Assembly: GCA_025927545.1 (NCBI GenBank)
Contig: JAICLE010000022.1
Coordinates: 1 to 40,247 of the forward strand
Source of the DNA: Gemmatimonadales bacterium
GTDB lineage: Bacteria > Gemmatimonadota > Gemmatimonadetes > Gemmatimonadales > GWC2-71-9
Direction of reading: 5' to 3'
DNA: 40,247 nucleotides
How positions within the stretch are numbered: position 1 is the first letter of the stretch; each line of letters begins with the position of its first letter. The notes beneath the pieces were generated by a model that searched no databases, had not been told where the DNA came from, and was given only the letters and a program-made list of their open reading frames with translations. A program made the position numbers and the translations under genes. Shown here one piece after another: positions 1 through 8,933 of this stretch.

Positions 1-283
<283 letters not shown>

Positions 284-427
284 GGAAACTTTGAACAGCT
301 CGAGCCGAACGACCTGGTATTTCTGTCGTCCGAATCACTTGATGATCAGAGTAAACCCTATCCGACCGGTCTCTGTGCCCGTCCGGATCAGAGGGTCCGC
401 ACTCCATCACGTCTGACTCACATCACT

Positions 428-440
428 TGTCAAAGAGCTT
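428..440 (-). promoter_or_regulatory. boxA-like antitermination element in rRNA leader
   Basis: The minus strand reads AAGCTCTTTGACA, close to the E. coli rRNA boxA core TGCTCTTTAACA. It lies about 40 bases downstream of the proximal promoter and about 145 bases before the 16S 5' end. Such elements are bound in the RNA by NusB/NusE and let RNA polymerase read through the untranslated operon. The identification rests on motif and position only. Confidence 0.65.
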
Positions 441-477
441 TGGACCGTGCCGGCATTACTTTTGCCGACAGCCACCA

Positions 478-506
478 AGTATAACTAATTATGAAGTGGT
501 GGTCAA
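478..506 (-). promoter_or_regulatory. Proximal rRNA promoter (P2), sigma70-type
   Basis: On the minus strand, TTGACC (506-501) and TATACT (483-478) are separated by exactly 17 bases, an almost ideal housekeeping promoter. The predicted transcription start is near 470, upstream of the boxA-like element. The surrounding bases are much more AT-rich than the rest of the window, as usual for rRNA promoters. Confidence 0.75.
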
Positions 507-592
507 GTGGGCTAAACCTCAAAGGGCAAACGGATTCGCCCAGCCTGCCCTCCCACGCTCCACAGGCGTTCGAGACGTGTGGAGAGCCCGGC

Positions 593-620
593 AATATACC
601 GAAACCAGGGCGCTTGTCAA
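593..620 (-). promoter_or_regulatory. Distal rRNA promoter (P1), sigma70-type
   Basis: On the minus strand, a perfect TTGACA (620-615) and TATATT (598-593) are spaced by 16 bases. It lies about 115 bases upstream of P2, giving the tandem arrangement common for rRNA operons. The predicted start is near 586. Confidence 0.7.
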
Positions 621-835
621 CTGGGGACGTACGGAGATCTTCTGGTCTTCGCCGCCCCGCCACCCCGCCCGATTTGTCCGGCCACCCCTCCGACCCGCAC
701 CACCCACTGACCCGCGCCCCTACTTCACAAGTGCCCACCGGGCGACGACATTTGGCGCGGGTCCGGTAGGTTTGAAGGACCGCAATCTTAACAGCCCTCC
801 CCGCGCCACGCAAGGCAGTCAGCGAAGCCCAGGCT

Positions 836-2128
836 TCACCGCGCCACGATCTCGCCCGCGCGGTCGAGCCCTCGCCGGAAGAAGACCGGGCCAACCGACT
901 CGTTCAGCGCAATGACGCCCACGATGAGTACCTGCATGGCCGCTCCCAGCCCGGGCAGCCGGTCCGCCACGATCGTAGCCAGTCCCAGCGCCACGCCTGC
1001 CTGGGAGACGAGTCCGGTCCATACGTGCCGTACGACGATCGGCTCCGCCTTCCCCAGGCGGGCACCCGTCCGGGAACCCACGTACACCGCCCCCAGCCGG
1101 ACCACCGCCACGCCGAGGGCGAGCGGCCAGACCTGGGCGAAGGCTCCCAGGTGGAGCTCCGCGCCCGCCATGGCGAAGAAGATCACAAAGACCGGGACCG
1201 CCATCAGGTGGAGTGTCTCAACCAACGGCTCCGCGCGCACAGGGGCCACGTTCTCGACGAAGAATCCGGCCACGAGGAGGCTCAGGAGGAGCTCGAAACC
1301 CAGCGCCTGCGCCGCCGCCGCCGTCGCAAACACCACCACGACGGCGAAGACCACGAGCTCCCGCTTGACGTACTTGAGGTAAAGGCTCAGGACCCCGCCC
1401 ACGAGCGCCCCGGCAAAGATGGACCCCAGCACTTCCCGCAGCAGCCCCAGGAGGATCTCCGGCGCTCCGGTCGTCTCGTTCCCGAGGCTCCCCTGAGCCA
1501 GACTGAAGGCCACCGTGAAGAGGAGGATTACCGCCACGTCCGCCACGAGAACGACGCCCAGTGTGGTTTTCGCCAGGGGCCCGCTCGCCCGGGTCTCGGT
1601 CAGGAGCGCGAGGGTGACCATGGGGGAGTTGACGGTCAGGGTCGCCGCGAAGAGCAGGGACACGAACACGAGCGGCGCGGCATCGAGGCCGGCGAGAAAC
1701 GGAATCCAGTGCCGGGCGAGCAGCGCCGTTGCCCAAATGGCGAGCAGTACTCCGGCGCCCTGGAGGGCCAGGATCCAGAGAATCGCCCGGTGGCGCTGAC
1801 GCAGGTCGGCGATCCGCAGTTCGGCGCCGGCCAGCAGCCCGATCAGGCCCACGGCAAGCCGCTTCATCATTCCGAGATCCTCGAGCACCCCGGCGGGCAC
1901 GATGCCGGCGATCGACGGGCCGAGGGCGAGGCCGGCAAGCAGATAGCCGACAAGGCGGGGAAGGCCGGAATCGTGCGCCAGCGCGCCGAACGTGTCGGCC
2001 GTGAGGAGGAGGATTCCGAAGAGGAACAGGGAGCGCGGCGCGATGACACCCTCGGTCGGCACCCGGAGCGGCTCCAGCAGCACCGCGCCGCCCACCAGCA
2101 GCGCGAGCACGACGAGCCGCCGGATCAC
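836..2128 (-). CDS. Cation:proton antiporter-like membrane protein (second gene of a pair)
   Basis: The 430-residue product is almost entirely hydrophobic, with roughly 11-13 predicted membrane segments, and shows the pattern of the Na+/H+ exchanger (CPA/KefB-NapA type) superfamily. Examples are the conserved GYLLAGLALGPS early segment and polar or charged residues inside helices (LVADVAVILL, SQAGVALGLATI). It would sit in the inner membrane and exchange Na+ or K+ for H+. The substrate cannot be told from sequence. Its start codon overlaps the stop of the upstream gene (ATGA at 2125-2128), so the two are translationally coupled. It ends about 215 bases from the distal rRNA promoter region. 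Confidence 0.8.
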   Translation of the reverse strand: MIRRLVVLALLVGGAVLLEPLRVPTEGVIAPRSLFLFGILLLTADTFGALAHDSGLPRLVGYLLAGLALGPSIAGIVPAGVLEDLGMMKRLAVGLIGLLAGAELRIADLRQRHRAILWILALQGAGVLLAIWATALLARHWIPFLAGLDAAPLVFVSLLFAATLTVNSPMVTLALLTETRASGPLAKTTLGVVLVADVAVILLFTVAFSLAQGSLGNETTGAPEILLGLLREVLGSIFAGALVGGVLSLYLKYVKRELVVFAVVVVFATAAAAQALGFELLLSLLVAGFFVENVAPVRAEPLVETLHLMAVPVFVIFFAMAGAELHLGAFAQVWPLALGVAVVRLGAVYVGSRTGARLGKAEPIVVRHVWTGLVSQAGVALGLATIVADRLPGLGAAMQVLIVGVIALNESVGPVFFRRGLDRAGEIVAR

Positions 2129-3384
2129 GGGACCTTACCCGCCGGCTCCGGCTGGGCCGGGTCCGGCAGCTTGGCCGCCTCGGGCTCCAGCGAGGTGAGG
2201 AATGCCGCGGATTCCCGGCTGGCCACCACCTCGAACAGCAGCACGGAAAGCAGTGTCGCCGTAAGCACGAGTCGCGGATTCAGATCGGGCCGCACCTGGG
2301 CGTAATTGACGGCGATCGCCACGCCGATGCCGCCCTGCGCCAGCAGTCCGCGGGCCAGCCCCGGCGTCCTCATCTCGGGCGGCGCTACGTGCATTCCCGC
2401 GAGGCGGCCCCCGAAGTACCGCGCGGCCAGCCGGATGGCCACGAACGCCGGGGCAATGAAGAGGAGGTCCACCGACCCGGGGCTCCAGGCGGCGCCGGCG
2501 AAGATCAGGAGCGCGAGGTAGACCGGCCGCTCGGTGGCCAGGAGAAGGCGGGTCACGTCGCGGTGCGAGCTCCCGCTGTTGGACAGGATGAAGCCCAGGA
2601 TGAGGTTGGTATAGATCGGCGAGAGGTTGAGATAATAGCTCGCGCCGCTCGCCACCACGATCGCGCCGGCCAGGGCGACGAAGAGCCGACTGGCCCCTTC
2701 GGGCTCTTCCGCCGAGCCGCGGGGGCCGAGGAAGAGGTGGAAGAGCACCCCGCTGGCTACGCCAACGGCCAAATTGATCACCGCCCACTCCGTGGCGGTT
2801 GGCGTCCGGACGCCGGGCGCGACCTCGCCCTGGTGATAGATGGCGAGCACCAGGCCGAACGCGACGACAGCCACGAGCGCGTCGATGCGCGCCGTGAGCT
2901 GCAGAACCGGCAGGATCGGCGCCCGAACGCGCGCACGTCCGGCAAAGGCGTCGACCGCCGCGGGTGAGCTCAGCGTCGCGATGGCCGCCAGGGTGACGGC
3001 CTGCACCACGACGTCGGGCCAAGTCTGCCCGGCGACAAAGCGGAACAGGGCGAGCAGCGCTGCCAGCGCCGCGAGGAAGGTCGCCACGGCCTCGGCAAAG
3101 GCGGTGGCCACATGGCTCCGCGGCAGCAGCGCCAGGGTCGGCAGGCGGAAGTAGCTCCCGAGCAGCATGCCGAGCCACCCCGCGGCGAGGCTCACGATCG
3201 GGGTGAGATCCTGGACCTGAGCGGCACCGAGCAGTCCCGAAACCCGAGGGCCTAGGAGCACGCCGAGCAGCACGTACTCGGCCCCGCCGACGTAGCCATA
3301 GCGATCGCGCAGCCGATCGAACAGCACGTAGGCGAGGATGTACCCGACGGCGACGACGGCGAGCGCGGTCAGCGTGGTCTGCAT
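2125..3384 (-). CDS. Cation:proton antiporter-like membrane protein (first gene of a pair)
   Basis: The 419-residue protein has about 11-13 predicted membrane segments. The N-terminal segment contains EYVLLGVLLGPRVSGLLG, the exchanger-family feature also seen in the downstream partner. The partner is a diverged relative, not a copy. Both end in soluble tails too short to be a RCK/TrkA regulatory domain. The tight ATGA coupling suggests that the two are made in equal amounts and may work together, which is inference. The ATG at 3382-3384 is the only sensible start. It is divergent from the ferritin-like gene at 3534, with 149 bases between them. Confidence 0.75.
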   Translation of the reverse strand: MQTTLTALAVVAVGYILAYVLFDRLRDRYGYVGGAEYVLLGVLLGPRVSGLLGAAQVQDLTPIVSLAAGWLGMLLGSYFRLPTLALLPRSHVATAFAEAVATFLAALAALLALFRFVAGQTWPDVVVQAVTLAAIATLSSPAAVDAFAGRARVRAPILPVLQLTARIDALVAVVAFGLVLAIYHQGEVAPGVRTPTATEWAVINLAVGVASGVLFHLFLGPRGSAEEPEGASRLFVALAGAIVVASGASYYLNLSPIYTNLILGFILSNSGSSHRDVTRLLLATERPVYLALLIFAGAAWSPGSVDLLFIAPAFVAIRLAARYFGGRLAGMHVAPPEMRTPGLARGLLAQGGIGVAIAVNYAQVRPDLNPRLVLTATLLSVLLFEVVASRESAAFLTSLEPEAAKLPDPAQPEPAGKVP

Positions 3385-3467
3385 CGTGGCGACACGTCCC
3401 GGTGTGAGCGACTGATGCTAGCCCCGTGCGGCGCGCCGGGCTAGATGGTGACGCAGGACACTGAGTG

Positions 3468-3485
3468 ACCCGCGCGATCGCGGGT
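3468..3485. repeat. Perfect 7-bp palindrome upstream of the ferritin-like gene
   Basis: ACCCGCG and CGCGGGT flank a 4-base spacer (CGAT), 48 bases before the start of the DUF892 gene and in the gap between two divergent genes. It could be a regulator site or a leader hairpin. A second, looser inverted repeat (CTAGCCC/GGGCTAG, 3418-3444) lies just upstream. No regulator can be named. Confidence 0.35.
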
Positions 3486-3533
3486 AGGTTGGTGCCCCTA
3501 CTGCCGGCAGCACACCACGCGAAGGAGACACCG

Positions 3534-4064
3534 ATGCCGAAGCTCGCCTCGCTGGACGATCTGCTCGTCCACGAACTGCAGGATATCTACAACGCAGAAG
3601 GTCAGATCCTGAAGGCGCTCCCGAAAATGATGAAGGCGGCCACGCACCCCGAGCTCAAGCAGGCCTTCGAGGAGCACCGGAAGCAGACGGAAGGACAGGT
3701 GCACCGCCTCGAGCAGGCCTTCAAGCTGCTCGGCGTACCGGCCAAGGGCCGGAAGTGCGAAGGCATGGCAGGCCTGATCGAGGAAGGCAAGAAGGTCATG
3801 GAACAGGACGCGGAGGCGCCGGTGATGGATGCGGCGCTGATCTCGGCGGCGCAGAAGGTGGAGCACTACGAGATCGCGAGCTATGGCTGCCTCTGCACCT
3901 ACGCGGAGATGCTCGGCTACGACCAGGTGCACGAGCTGCTCGGACAGAACCTGGACGAGGAAGAGACAACCGACCAGAAGCTCACCGCGCTGGCCGAAAA
4001 CGTGATCAATCAGGAAGCGGAAGACGCAGAGGAGGAAGAGGAAGAGGTCGAGCGCGAGGTCTGA
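3534..4064 (+). CDS. DUF892 (YciE/YciF-type) ferritin-like protein
   Basis: The 176-residue soluble helical protein is of the YciF/DUF892 ferritin-like family, whose members have a four-helix bundle with a di-metal site and are linked to stress. The bundle shows the expected acidic and histidine positions: LLVHELQDIYNAE near residue 15, EEHRKQTE, KVEHYEIASYG and EEETTDQKL. A run of glutamates follows at the C-terminus (about residues 160-176). The start is the ATG at 3534 because AAGGAG lies 6 bases before it; a longer in-frame reading from 3465 lacks this. The iron or oxidative-stress role is family knowledge, not shown here. It converges on the TM2-domain gene. Confidence 0.88.
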   Translation: MPKLASLDDLLVHELQDIYNAEGQILKALPKMMKAATHPELKQAFEEHRKQTEGQVHRLEQAFKLLGVPAKGRKCEGMAGLIEEGKKVMEQDAEAPVMDAALISAAQKVEHYEIASYGCLCTYAEMLGYDQVHELLGQNLDEEETTDQKLTALAENVINQEAEDAEEEEEEVEREV

Positions 4065-4082
4065 CGCCAGCGAGCAGTACGA

Positions 4083-4116
4083 GTCGCCCAGGCCAGGAGT
4101 CGCTGGCCGGGGCGAC
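4083..4116. terminator. Hairpin between convergent genes, probable bidirectional terminator
   Basis: GTCGCCC-A-GGCCAG pairs with CTGGCC-G-GGGCGAC, a 13-bp stem with one A/G mismatch and a 6-base loop. It begins 18 bases after the DUF892 stop and 13 bases from the TM2 gene stop. There is no U-tract on either strand, so it is either a U-less terminator or a 3'-end stabiliser. Confidence 0.5.
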
Positions 4117-4129
4117 CACGCGCGGCGGC

Positions 4130-4516
4130 TTACGGCTCCCGGTGTGGATTCGCGAGCAGCCGCTCGGTGAAGTCCACGCGCTCGGCGAGCTCGGCGACCT
4201 GGGCACGGAGGCCATCGAGTTCGTCCAGGATCTCGCTCGGGATCACACCATGCTCCCCATGCTGCGCCTCTTCCGGATCCCACCGCCGGACCAGCCGACC
4301 CTCGGCATCCCTGAACGACCCACCGGCAATGAGTATGATGTCGTAGAGCCACCAGAGCCCGGCGCCGCCGAGGGTGAGCGCCATGAGCACGCCGGTGCCC
4401 GGCTTGTTGACGTAGAAGCGATGGCCGCCGAACGGTCCGAGGACGGCGGCGAGAGCGAGCGCCACGCCGCGCGACTTTGCCGAGACCGTGCGCGGCACGT
4501 CCAGGGTGTCGTGCAT
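4130..4516 (-). CDS. TM2-domain membrane protein
   Basis: The 128-residue protein carries the TM2 domain (about residues 17-65). A first membrane helix leads into GPFGGHRFYVNKPGTGVLMA, followed by a second helix with LWWLYDIILI and the aspartate that is usual in TM2 proteins. The C-terminal third is acidic with a short heptad-like stretch (LDELDGLRAQVAELAERV) that may form a coiled coil. TM2 proteins have no well-defined bacterial function. I placed the start at the ATG 4514-4516: the frame extends upstream into the tRNA-Arg gene, and that part is not protein-like. No good ribosome-binding site is visible. Confidence 0.8.
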   Translation of the reverse strand: MHDTLDVPRTVSAKSRGVALALAAVLGPFGGHRFYVNKPGTGVLMALTLGGAGLWWLYDIILIAGGSFRDAEGRLVRRWDPEEAQHGEHGVIPSEILDELDGLRAQVAELAERVDFTERLLANPHREP

Positions 4517-4568
4517 GGGGGCAATATCCGTGGTGAGACGGACCGTGTCCACGGGGAATTTCGGAGAG

Positions 4569-4642
4569 CGCGCCCGGCAGGATTCGAACCTGCGACCCAC
4601 AGCTTAGAAGGCTGTTGCTCTATCCAGCTGAGCTACGGGCGC
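4569..4642 (-). tRNA. tRNA-Arg (anticodon TCT)
   Basis: This is a complete 74-base cloverleaf on the minus strand. The acceptor GCGCCCG pairs with CGGGCGC with discriminator G, the D-arm contains AGCTCAGCTGGATAGAGC, and the T-arm GTTCGAATC is standard. The anticodon loop CTTCTAA gives anticodon TCT, reading AGA (and AGG), rare codons in a genome this GC-rich. CCA is not encoded. It lies 52 bases upstream of the TM2 gene on the same strand. Confidence 0.96.
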
Positions 4643-4904
4643 GAGAACGGTTGCAGGGTACGGCAGAGCTCCCGCCGGGGACAAGCTAGGCACGGACTGC
4701 GGCGCTCGGCAAGCCGCCGGAGACGCCCGGCGCCACGGGAGCGGGCGCGCCGGCCTGGTGAGTGGAATCACCGAGGAGCGCCGGTCGGGCAGATATCATC
4801 ACTCTTCCGGGCGACGCCGGGCACGAAGACGATGCCCGACGCACCCGGTGTACAGGCGATGCCACCTATTCGACGGTGCCGCTCGAGCACCGCTGTGAGG
4901 CTTC

Positions 4905-5198
4905 ATGCAAGTACTTTCGCCAACGCGCTTCGCCGTTCTTGCCGTGCTACTCGGCAGCCTGGCATGTGCTCGAAACAATGCTGAATCGGAGCAGGTGGGC
5001 GCGGCGCGGGACTCGACTGCCGCCACAGCCGACTCGGCCAATCCCAACCAGACCAAGTCCGGCGTGACCGACACGAAGACCGGCAAGTCAACGCTCGGTC
5101 CGAACGTCACCAAGACGCGCCCCGACCAGGGTCAGCCGGTGACCTCCAAGGGCGATACGATCAATCCGGGGGTCGACAGCTCGACGACAGCGAAGTAA
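4905..5198 (+). CDS. Small secreted protein or lipoprotein, unknown function
   Basis: The 97-residue product has an N-terminal hydrophobic segment (residues 8-19) ending in LGSLAC. This resembles a lipobox, though Leu is at -2 and Ser at -3, so lipidation is uncertain. The remainder is low-complexity and hydrophilic, rich in Thr, Ser, Asp, Lys and Asn, with no recognisable domain and probably disordered. A GTGAGG sequence lies 4 bases before the ATG. I do not recognise a family. It is a lone plus-strand gene between two minus-strand tRNAs and ends at a very strong hairpin. The 262 bases before it hold nothing I can identify. Confidence 0.6.
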   Translation: MQVLSPTRFAVLAVLLGSLACARNNAESEQVGAARDSTAATADSANPNQTKSGVTDTKTGKSTLGPNVTKTRPDQGQPVTSKGDTINPGVDSSTTAK

Positions 5199-5217
5199 CC
5201 GGAGGATTTCGGCAAAC

Positions 5218-5251
5218 GAGCGGGACGCGGACCGGGGTCCGCGTCCCGCTC
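5218..5251. terminator. 16-bp perfect hairpin between convergent transcripts
   Basis: GAGCGGGACGCGGACC is followed by GG and the perfect complement GGTCCGCGTCCCGCTC. It lies 19 bases after the stop of the small secreted protein and 30 bases beyond the 3' end of the convergent tRNA-Pro, so it can serve both. Only ATTT follows on the plus side; there is no proper U-tract. Confidence 0.6.
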
Positions 5252-5281
5252 GGCATTTCGCTCTCGGCCCTGACCGGGCCA

Positions 5282-5355
5282 TCGGGGCGCCGGGATTCGA
5301 ACCCGGGACCTCCTGCTCCCAAAGCAGGCGCGCTACCGGACTGCGCCACACCCCG
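5282..5355 (-). tRNA. tRNA-Pro (anticodon TGG)
   Basis: This is a complete 74-base cloverleaf. The acceptor CGGGGTG pairs with CGCCCCG (one G-U pair) with discriminator A, and the T-arm GGTTCGAATCC is standard. The anticodon loop carries TGG, reading CCA and by wobble other proline codons. CCA is not encoded. Confidence 0.96.
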
Positions 5356-5408
5356 TACAAATCGGCACGAGGTGCAACATAGCGGCGGCATCGGTTAGCC
5401 GGAACCAG

Positions 5409-5440
5409 TCACGATGGGGTCTCCTGCGGTCACATCGTGA
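5409..5440. repeat. 8-bp inverted repeat downstream of tupC
   Basis: TCACGATG (5409-5416) and CATCGTGA (5433-5440) are perfect complements separated by 16 bases, directly after the tupC stop. It may act as a weak 3' hairpin for the tungstate operon. There is no U-tract and the support is modest. Confidence 0.3.
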
Positions 5441-5443
5441 TCC

Positions 5444-6381
<938 letters not shown>

Positions 6382-6382
<1 letters not shown>

Positions 6383-7077
6383 CAGCCCGCACGACGCTGC
6401 TGCAGCGCGGTCAGCACCAGATTGACCAGGAAGGCGAGCAGTAGCAGCACCAGCCCCAGCGCGAGGGCCACGGGGAGATTGCCGCGGCTGGTCTCGGTCA
6501 CGATGGCGGTAGTAAGCACGCGGGTGCTGCCCCGCAGGTTGCCGCCGACCGTCATCGAGGCGCCGACCTCGGAGACGATCGCGCCAAACCCCGCCATCAC
6601 GGCCGCGAGCAGGCCGAGCTTGGCCTCACGGCTCAGGATCCACAGTGTGCGGAGCCGGTTCGCGCCAAGCGAGGTGAGCAGGTCGGGAAGCTGCGGGGGC
6701 AGCGCCTGGACGGAGGCCGCGGTGAAGCCGATCACCAGCGGCGTCGCGATAAGGAACTGCGCCAGAACCATCGCGCGGCGGGTGTAGATGAGATCGAGCC
6801 CGCCGAAGGGGCCGCTCCGGGTGAGGAGCAGCCACACGACCAAGCCGACCACCACAGGCGGCATCCCCATGCCCGTATTGACCAAGGCGAGCAGGAACGT
6901 CTTGCCATGGAACCGGCCGCGGGCGAGCGCATAGCCCAGCGGCACGCCGGCCACCATCGCCAGCAGGGTGGCCGCGCCGGAAATGGCGAGGGTCCGGAGG
7001 ACGATCGACCACAATTCCGGGTCGCCCCGGCCAAGGAGGCGCAGGGCTTCAGCGAAGCCCTGCGCCAGATCGCTCAC
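6382..7077 (-). CDS. tupB: Tungstate ABC transporter permease
   Basis: The 231-residue inner-membrane permease has five or six membrane helices. It carries the cytoplasmic coupling loop characteristic of binding-protein-dependent permeases (SLGANRLRTLWILSREAKLG near residues 140-160), in the TupB version with VGASMTVGGNLRGSTRVLTTAI after it. I chose the GTG at 7075-7077: it gives the usual N-terminus of the family and overlaps the end of tupA by 29 bases, implying coupled translation. The frame is open further upstream, but that part has no hydrophobic or family features. No clear ribosome-binding site precedes the GTG. Confidence 0.85.
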
Positions 7078-7930
7078 CGGAGGTCCCGGGCCGGCCGAGG
7101 TCCGCCTCGGCCTTCCCCGCGTCGGGATAGAACAGCGGCTGTCCGAAACGGGCCCGGCCGAAGGCGCCGATGAGACGCTGGGTCGAGGGCGCGACCATGA
7201 AGGCGACAAACGCCCGCGCCTCGCGGAGGCGGACCGCCGGATGCTTCGTCGGGCTGACCACGTACGCGTGGTAGATGTTCAGGAGCGACGGCGCACCCTC
7301 GACCAGCGGCACCAGCGTCAGGCGGTCTCCGAGCGCGAGAAACGTCGCGCGGTCGGTGAGCGTATAGGCCTGCCGCTGCTCGGCCACGAGCAGCGTCGCG
7401 CCCATCCCCTGCCCGGTTTCCTCGCGATGCGCGACGGTCTTCGGATCGACGCCCGCCAGCTTCCACAGCTCCAGTTCCTTCTTCTCCGTGCCCGAGGCGT
7501 CACCCCGGGAAATGAACGGGCTGCTGCGGGCAATCCGAGCCAGCGCCTGGGCCGGGTCCGTGAGGCCGCGAATGCCGGCCGGGTCGGCCTTCGGGCCGAC
7601 GAGCAGGAAGTCGTTGTGCATCACCAGCCGGCCCTCGACCAGATCGCCGGACGCGACGTACTTGCGCTCGCTGGCCGGGGCGTGGACGAGCACGGCGTCG
7701 GCATCGCCGCGGCGGGCCATCTCGAGCGCGGCCCCGGTGCCGACCGCGATGACCTTGACGCGGATGCCCGAATGCTCGAGGAACACCGGCAGAATGGAGT
7801 CGAGCAGCCCGCTGTCCTGCGTACTGGTGGTGGTGGCGAGGACGATATCTCCGGGCTGCTGCGCGGCGGCCGGGAGCGGCGCATGCAGCCACAGCAGGCT
7901 CGCCGCGAGCGCGGGAACGACGCGTTTCAT
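7049..7930 (-). CDS. tupA: Tungstate-binding periplasmic protein
   Basis: The 293-residue protein starts with a signal peptide (hydrophobic to about residue 22, cleavage near AAA-QQPG). The mature N-terminus contains ATTTSTQDSGLLDSILP, the hallmark of TupA proteins, whose TTTS loop contacts the oxyanion. Further binding-site features are SRGDASGTEKKELELW near the middle and GQGMGATLLVAEQRQAYTLTD, all in their usual order. It captures tungstate in the periplasm for TupBC. The ATG at 7928-7930 overlaps the porin stop codon (TGATG). Family knowledge favours tungstate over molybdate, but selectivity cannot be read directly. Confidence 0.9.
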   Translation of the reverse strand: MKRVVPALAASLLWLHAPLPAAAQQPGDIVLATTTSTQDSGLLDSILPVFLEHSGIRVKVIAVGTGAALEMARRGDADAVLVHAPASERKYVASGDLVEGRLVMHNDFLLVGPKADPAGIRGLTDPAQALARIARSSPFISRGDASGTEKKELELWKLAGVDPKTVAHREETGQGMGATLLVAEQRQAYTLTDRATFLALGDRLTLVPLVEGAPSLLNIYHAYVVSPTKHPAVRLREARAFVAFMVAPSTQRLIGAFGRARFGQPLFYPDAGKAEADLGRPGTSGERSGAGLR

Positions 7931-8880
7931 CAGTATTTCACCTGTCCCTGCGCGAGCAGCCTTCCCCGGCGAACGCCGGGGTCCCCGGCGTTCCGCGAGA
8001 GGTACTCGAGCGTGAATCTGGTGGAGGGACCAAACGGGCGGACGTTGGCGCCCAGGCTCCATGCCCGGATCTTCGATTGCTCGGAGACACCGGGCCGCTC
8101 GAACTCCTCGTACCTGCACACAAGCTGGATCGCGGGCACCACGGCGGCCGCGCCGAGCAGATACCAGCCCTTGTCATCGGCAGTCCCGGCGAGGTCACGG
8201 GACTGCCCGAGGTATTCGCCGCGGGCGACGAACCGCTCATCGGCATACGCGGCCTCGGCGCCGTAGCGGGTGCTGTCGCCGAAGTAGCGCGCGGCGTTCA
8301 GACCCAGAGTCAGGTGAGCCACCGGCCGCACCGCCACCCGCGCCACGCCGAGCACGGTCGAGTCGACATTCGAGGTGAGATTCGTCCCCTCGCCGTTGAA
8401 GATTCCGGCGGAGGCGGTGACCAACGTGCCGGCCGCGTACTCCCCCATGAAACCGATGTCGCGCTTGGGCGCGAGCGAGTCCACCACCGCGGCCCGATCG
8501 GCCGTCTCGACGTCGGCGAGCGACATGATGTACTCGCCGGCGAACGGGGTCTTGAACTGTCCGGCCTGCACGGTCCACTGTGAGCGGGCGAACTTGACGT
8601 ATGCGTCCGTGAGGCTGACGCTGGCGCGGCCGGTCCCGACCGCTCCGGTGCGGAACTCCGCCTGCAGCCGGTAGCTCACCGCCGGGGCCACGGTGCCCGC
8701 CGCACCGAGGCGGGCCCGGTTGATCGAGGCGGTGAGGCCGATGTGTTCCTGCCAGGTCTCGCGCGCCTGAAGGTAGCCGCTGAGCCGGACGGTGGGCGCC
8801 TCGGAAGACTGTGCGGCCAGGGGCCCCGCGGCGATGAGCGCGAGCAGTGTCGAGAAGGCGGAACGGATCAGCAAGCGCAC
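7930..8880 (-). CDS. Outer-membrane porin, OprO/OprP-like, in the tungstate operon
   Basis: The 316-residue protein has a signal peptide (cleaved near LAAQS) followed by alternating amphipathic beta-strands. It ends in the aromatic residue Tyr, as outer-membrane barrels do. The pattern VSLTDAYVKFARSQWTVQAGQFKTPF, with the following strand pairs, resembles phosphate-selective porins O and P. Its placement directly before tupA with overlapping codons suggests that it admits tungstate or other oxyanions through the outer membrane; that is inference. The start is uncertain: GTG 8880 puts the signal peptide at the N-terminus, while the frame is open to a GTG at 8934. Confidence 0.75.
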   Translation of the reverse strand: MRLLIRSAFSTLLALIAAGPLAAQSSEAPTVRLSGYLQARETWQEHIGLTASINRARLGAAGTVAPAVSYRLQAEFRTGAVGTGRASVSLTDAYVKFARSQWTVQAGQFKTPFAGEYIMSLADVETADRAAVVDSLAPKRDIGFMGEYAAGTLVTASAGIFNGEGTNLTSNVDSTVLGVARVAVRPVAHLTLGLNAARYFGDSTRYGAEAAYADERFVARGEYLGQSRDLAGTADDKGWYLLGAAAVVPAIQLVCRYEEFERPGVSEQSKIRAWSLGANVRPFGPSTRFTLEYLSRNAGDPGVRRGRLLAQGQVKY

Positions 8881-8933
8881 CTCGGCTGGGGAGATGCCCG
8901 GCGGGGAACGCTCCCAACCTACGGGCGTCCGCA

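Larger units (their letters stand above)
284..835 (-). other. rRNA operon leader and upstream region, no protein gene
   Basis: This 552-base stretch separates the 16S gene from the antiporter gene ending at 836. Short open frames exist on both strands, but none looks like a protein. The part at 284-470 is the transcribed leader and holds a boxA-like element. Two promoters lie at 478-506 and 593-620. In 621-835 I see nothing beyond a weak 6-bp hairpin (GAAGCC/GGCTTC) near 824-837 that might end the antiporter transcript. Confidence 0.8.

Noticed and set aside
4517..4600. N-terminal extension of the TM2-domain protein up to 4600.
   Set aside because: The extension reads into the tRNA-Arg gene and encodes no signal or domain.
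7049..7930. TupA as a phosphate-binding protein (PstS-like), because of the OprO/P-like porin next to it.
   Set aside because: The TTTSTQDSGLLD motif and the TupB/TupC partners fit tungstate transporters; PstS motifs and pstC/phoU are absent.
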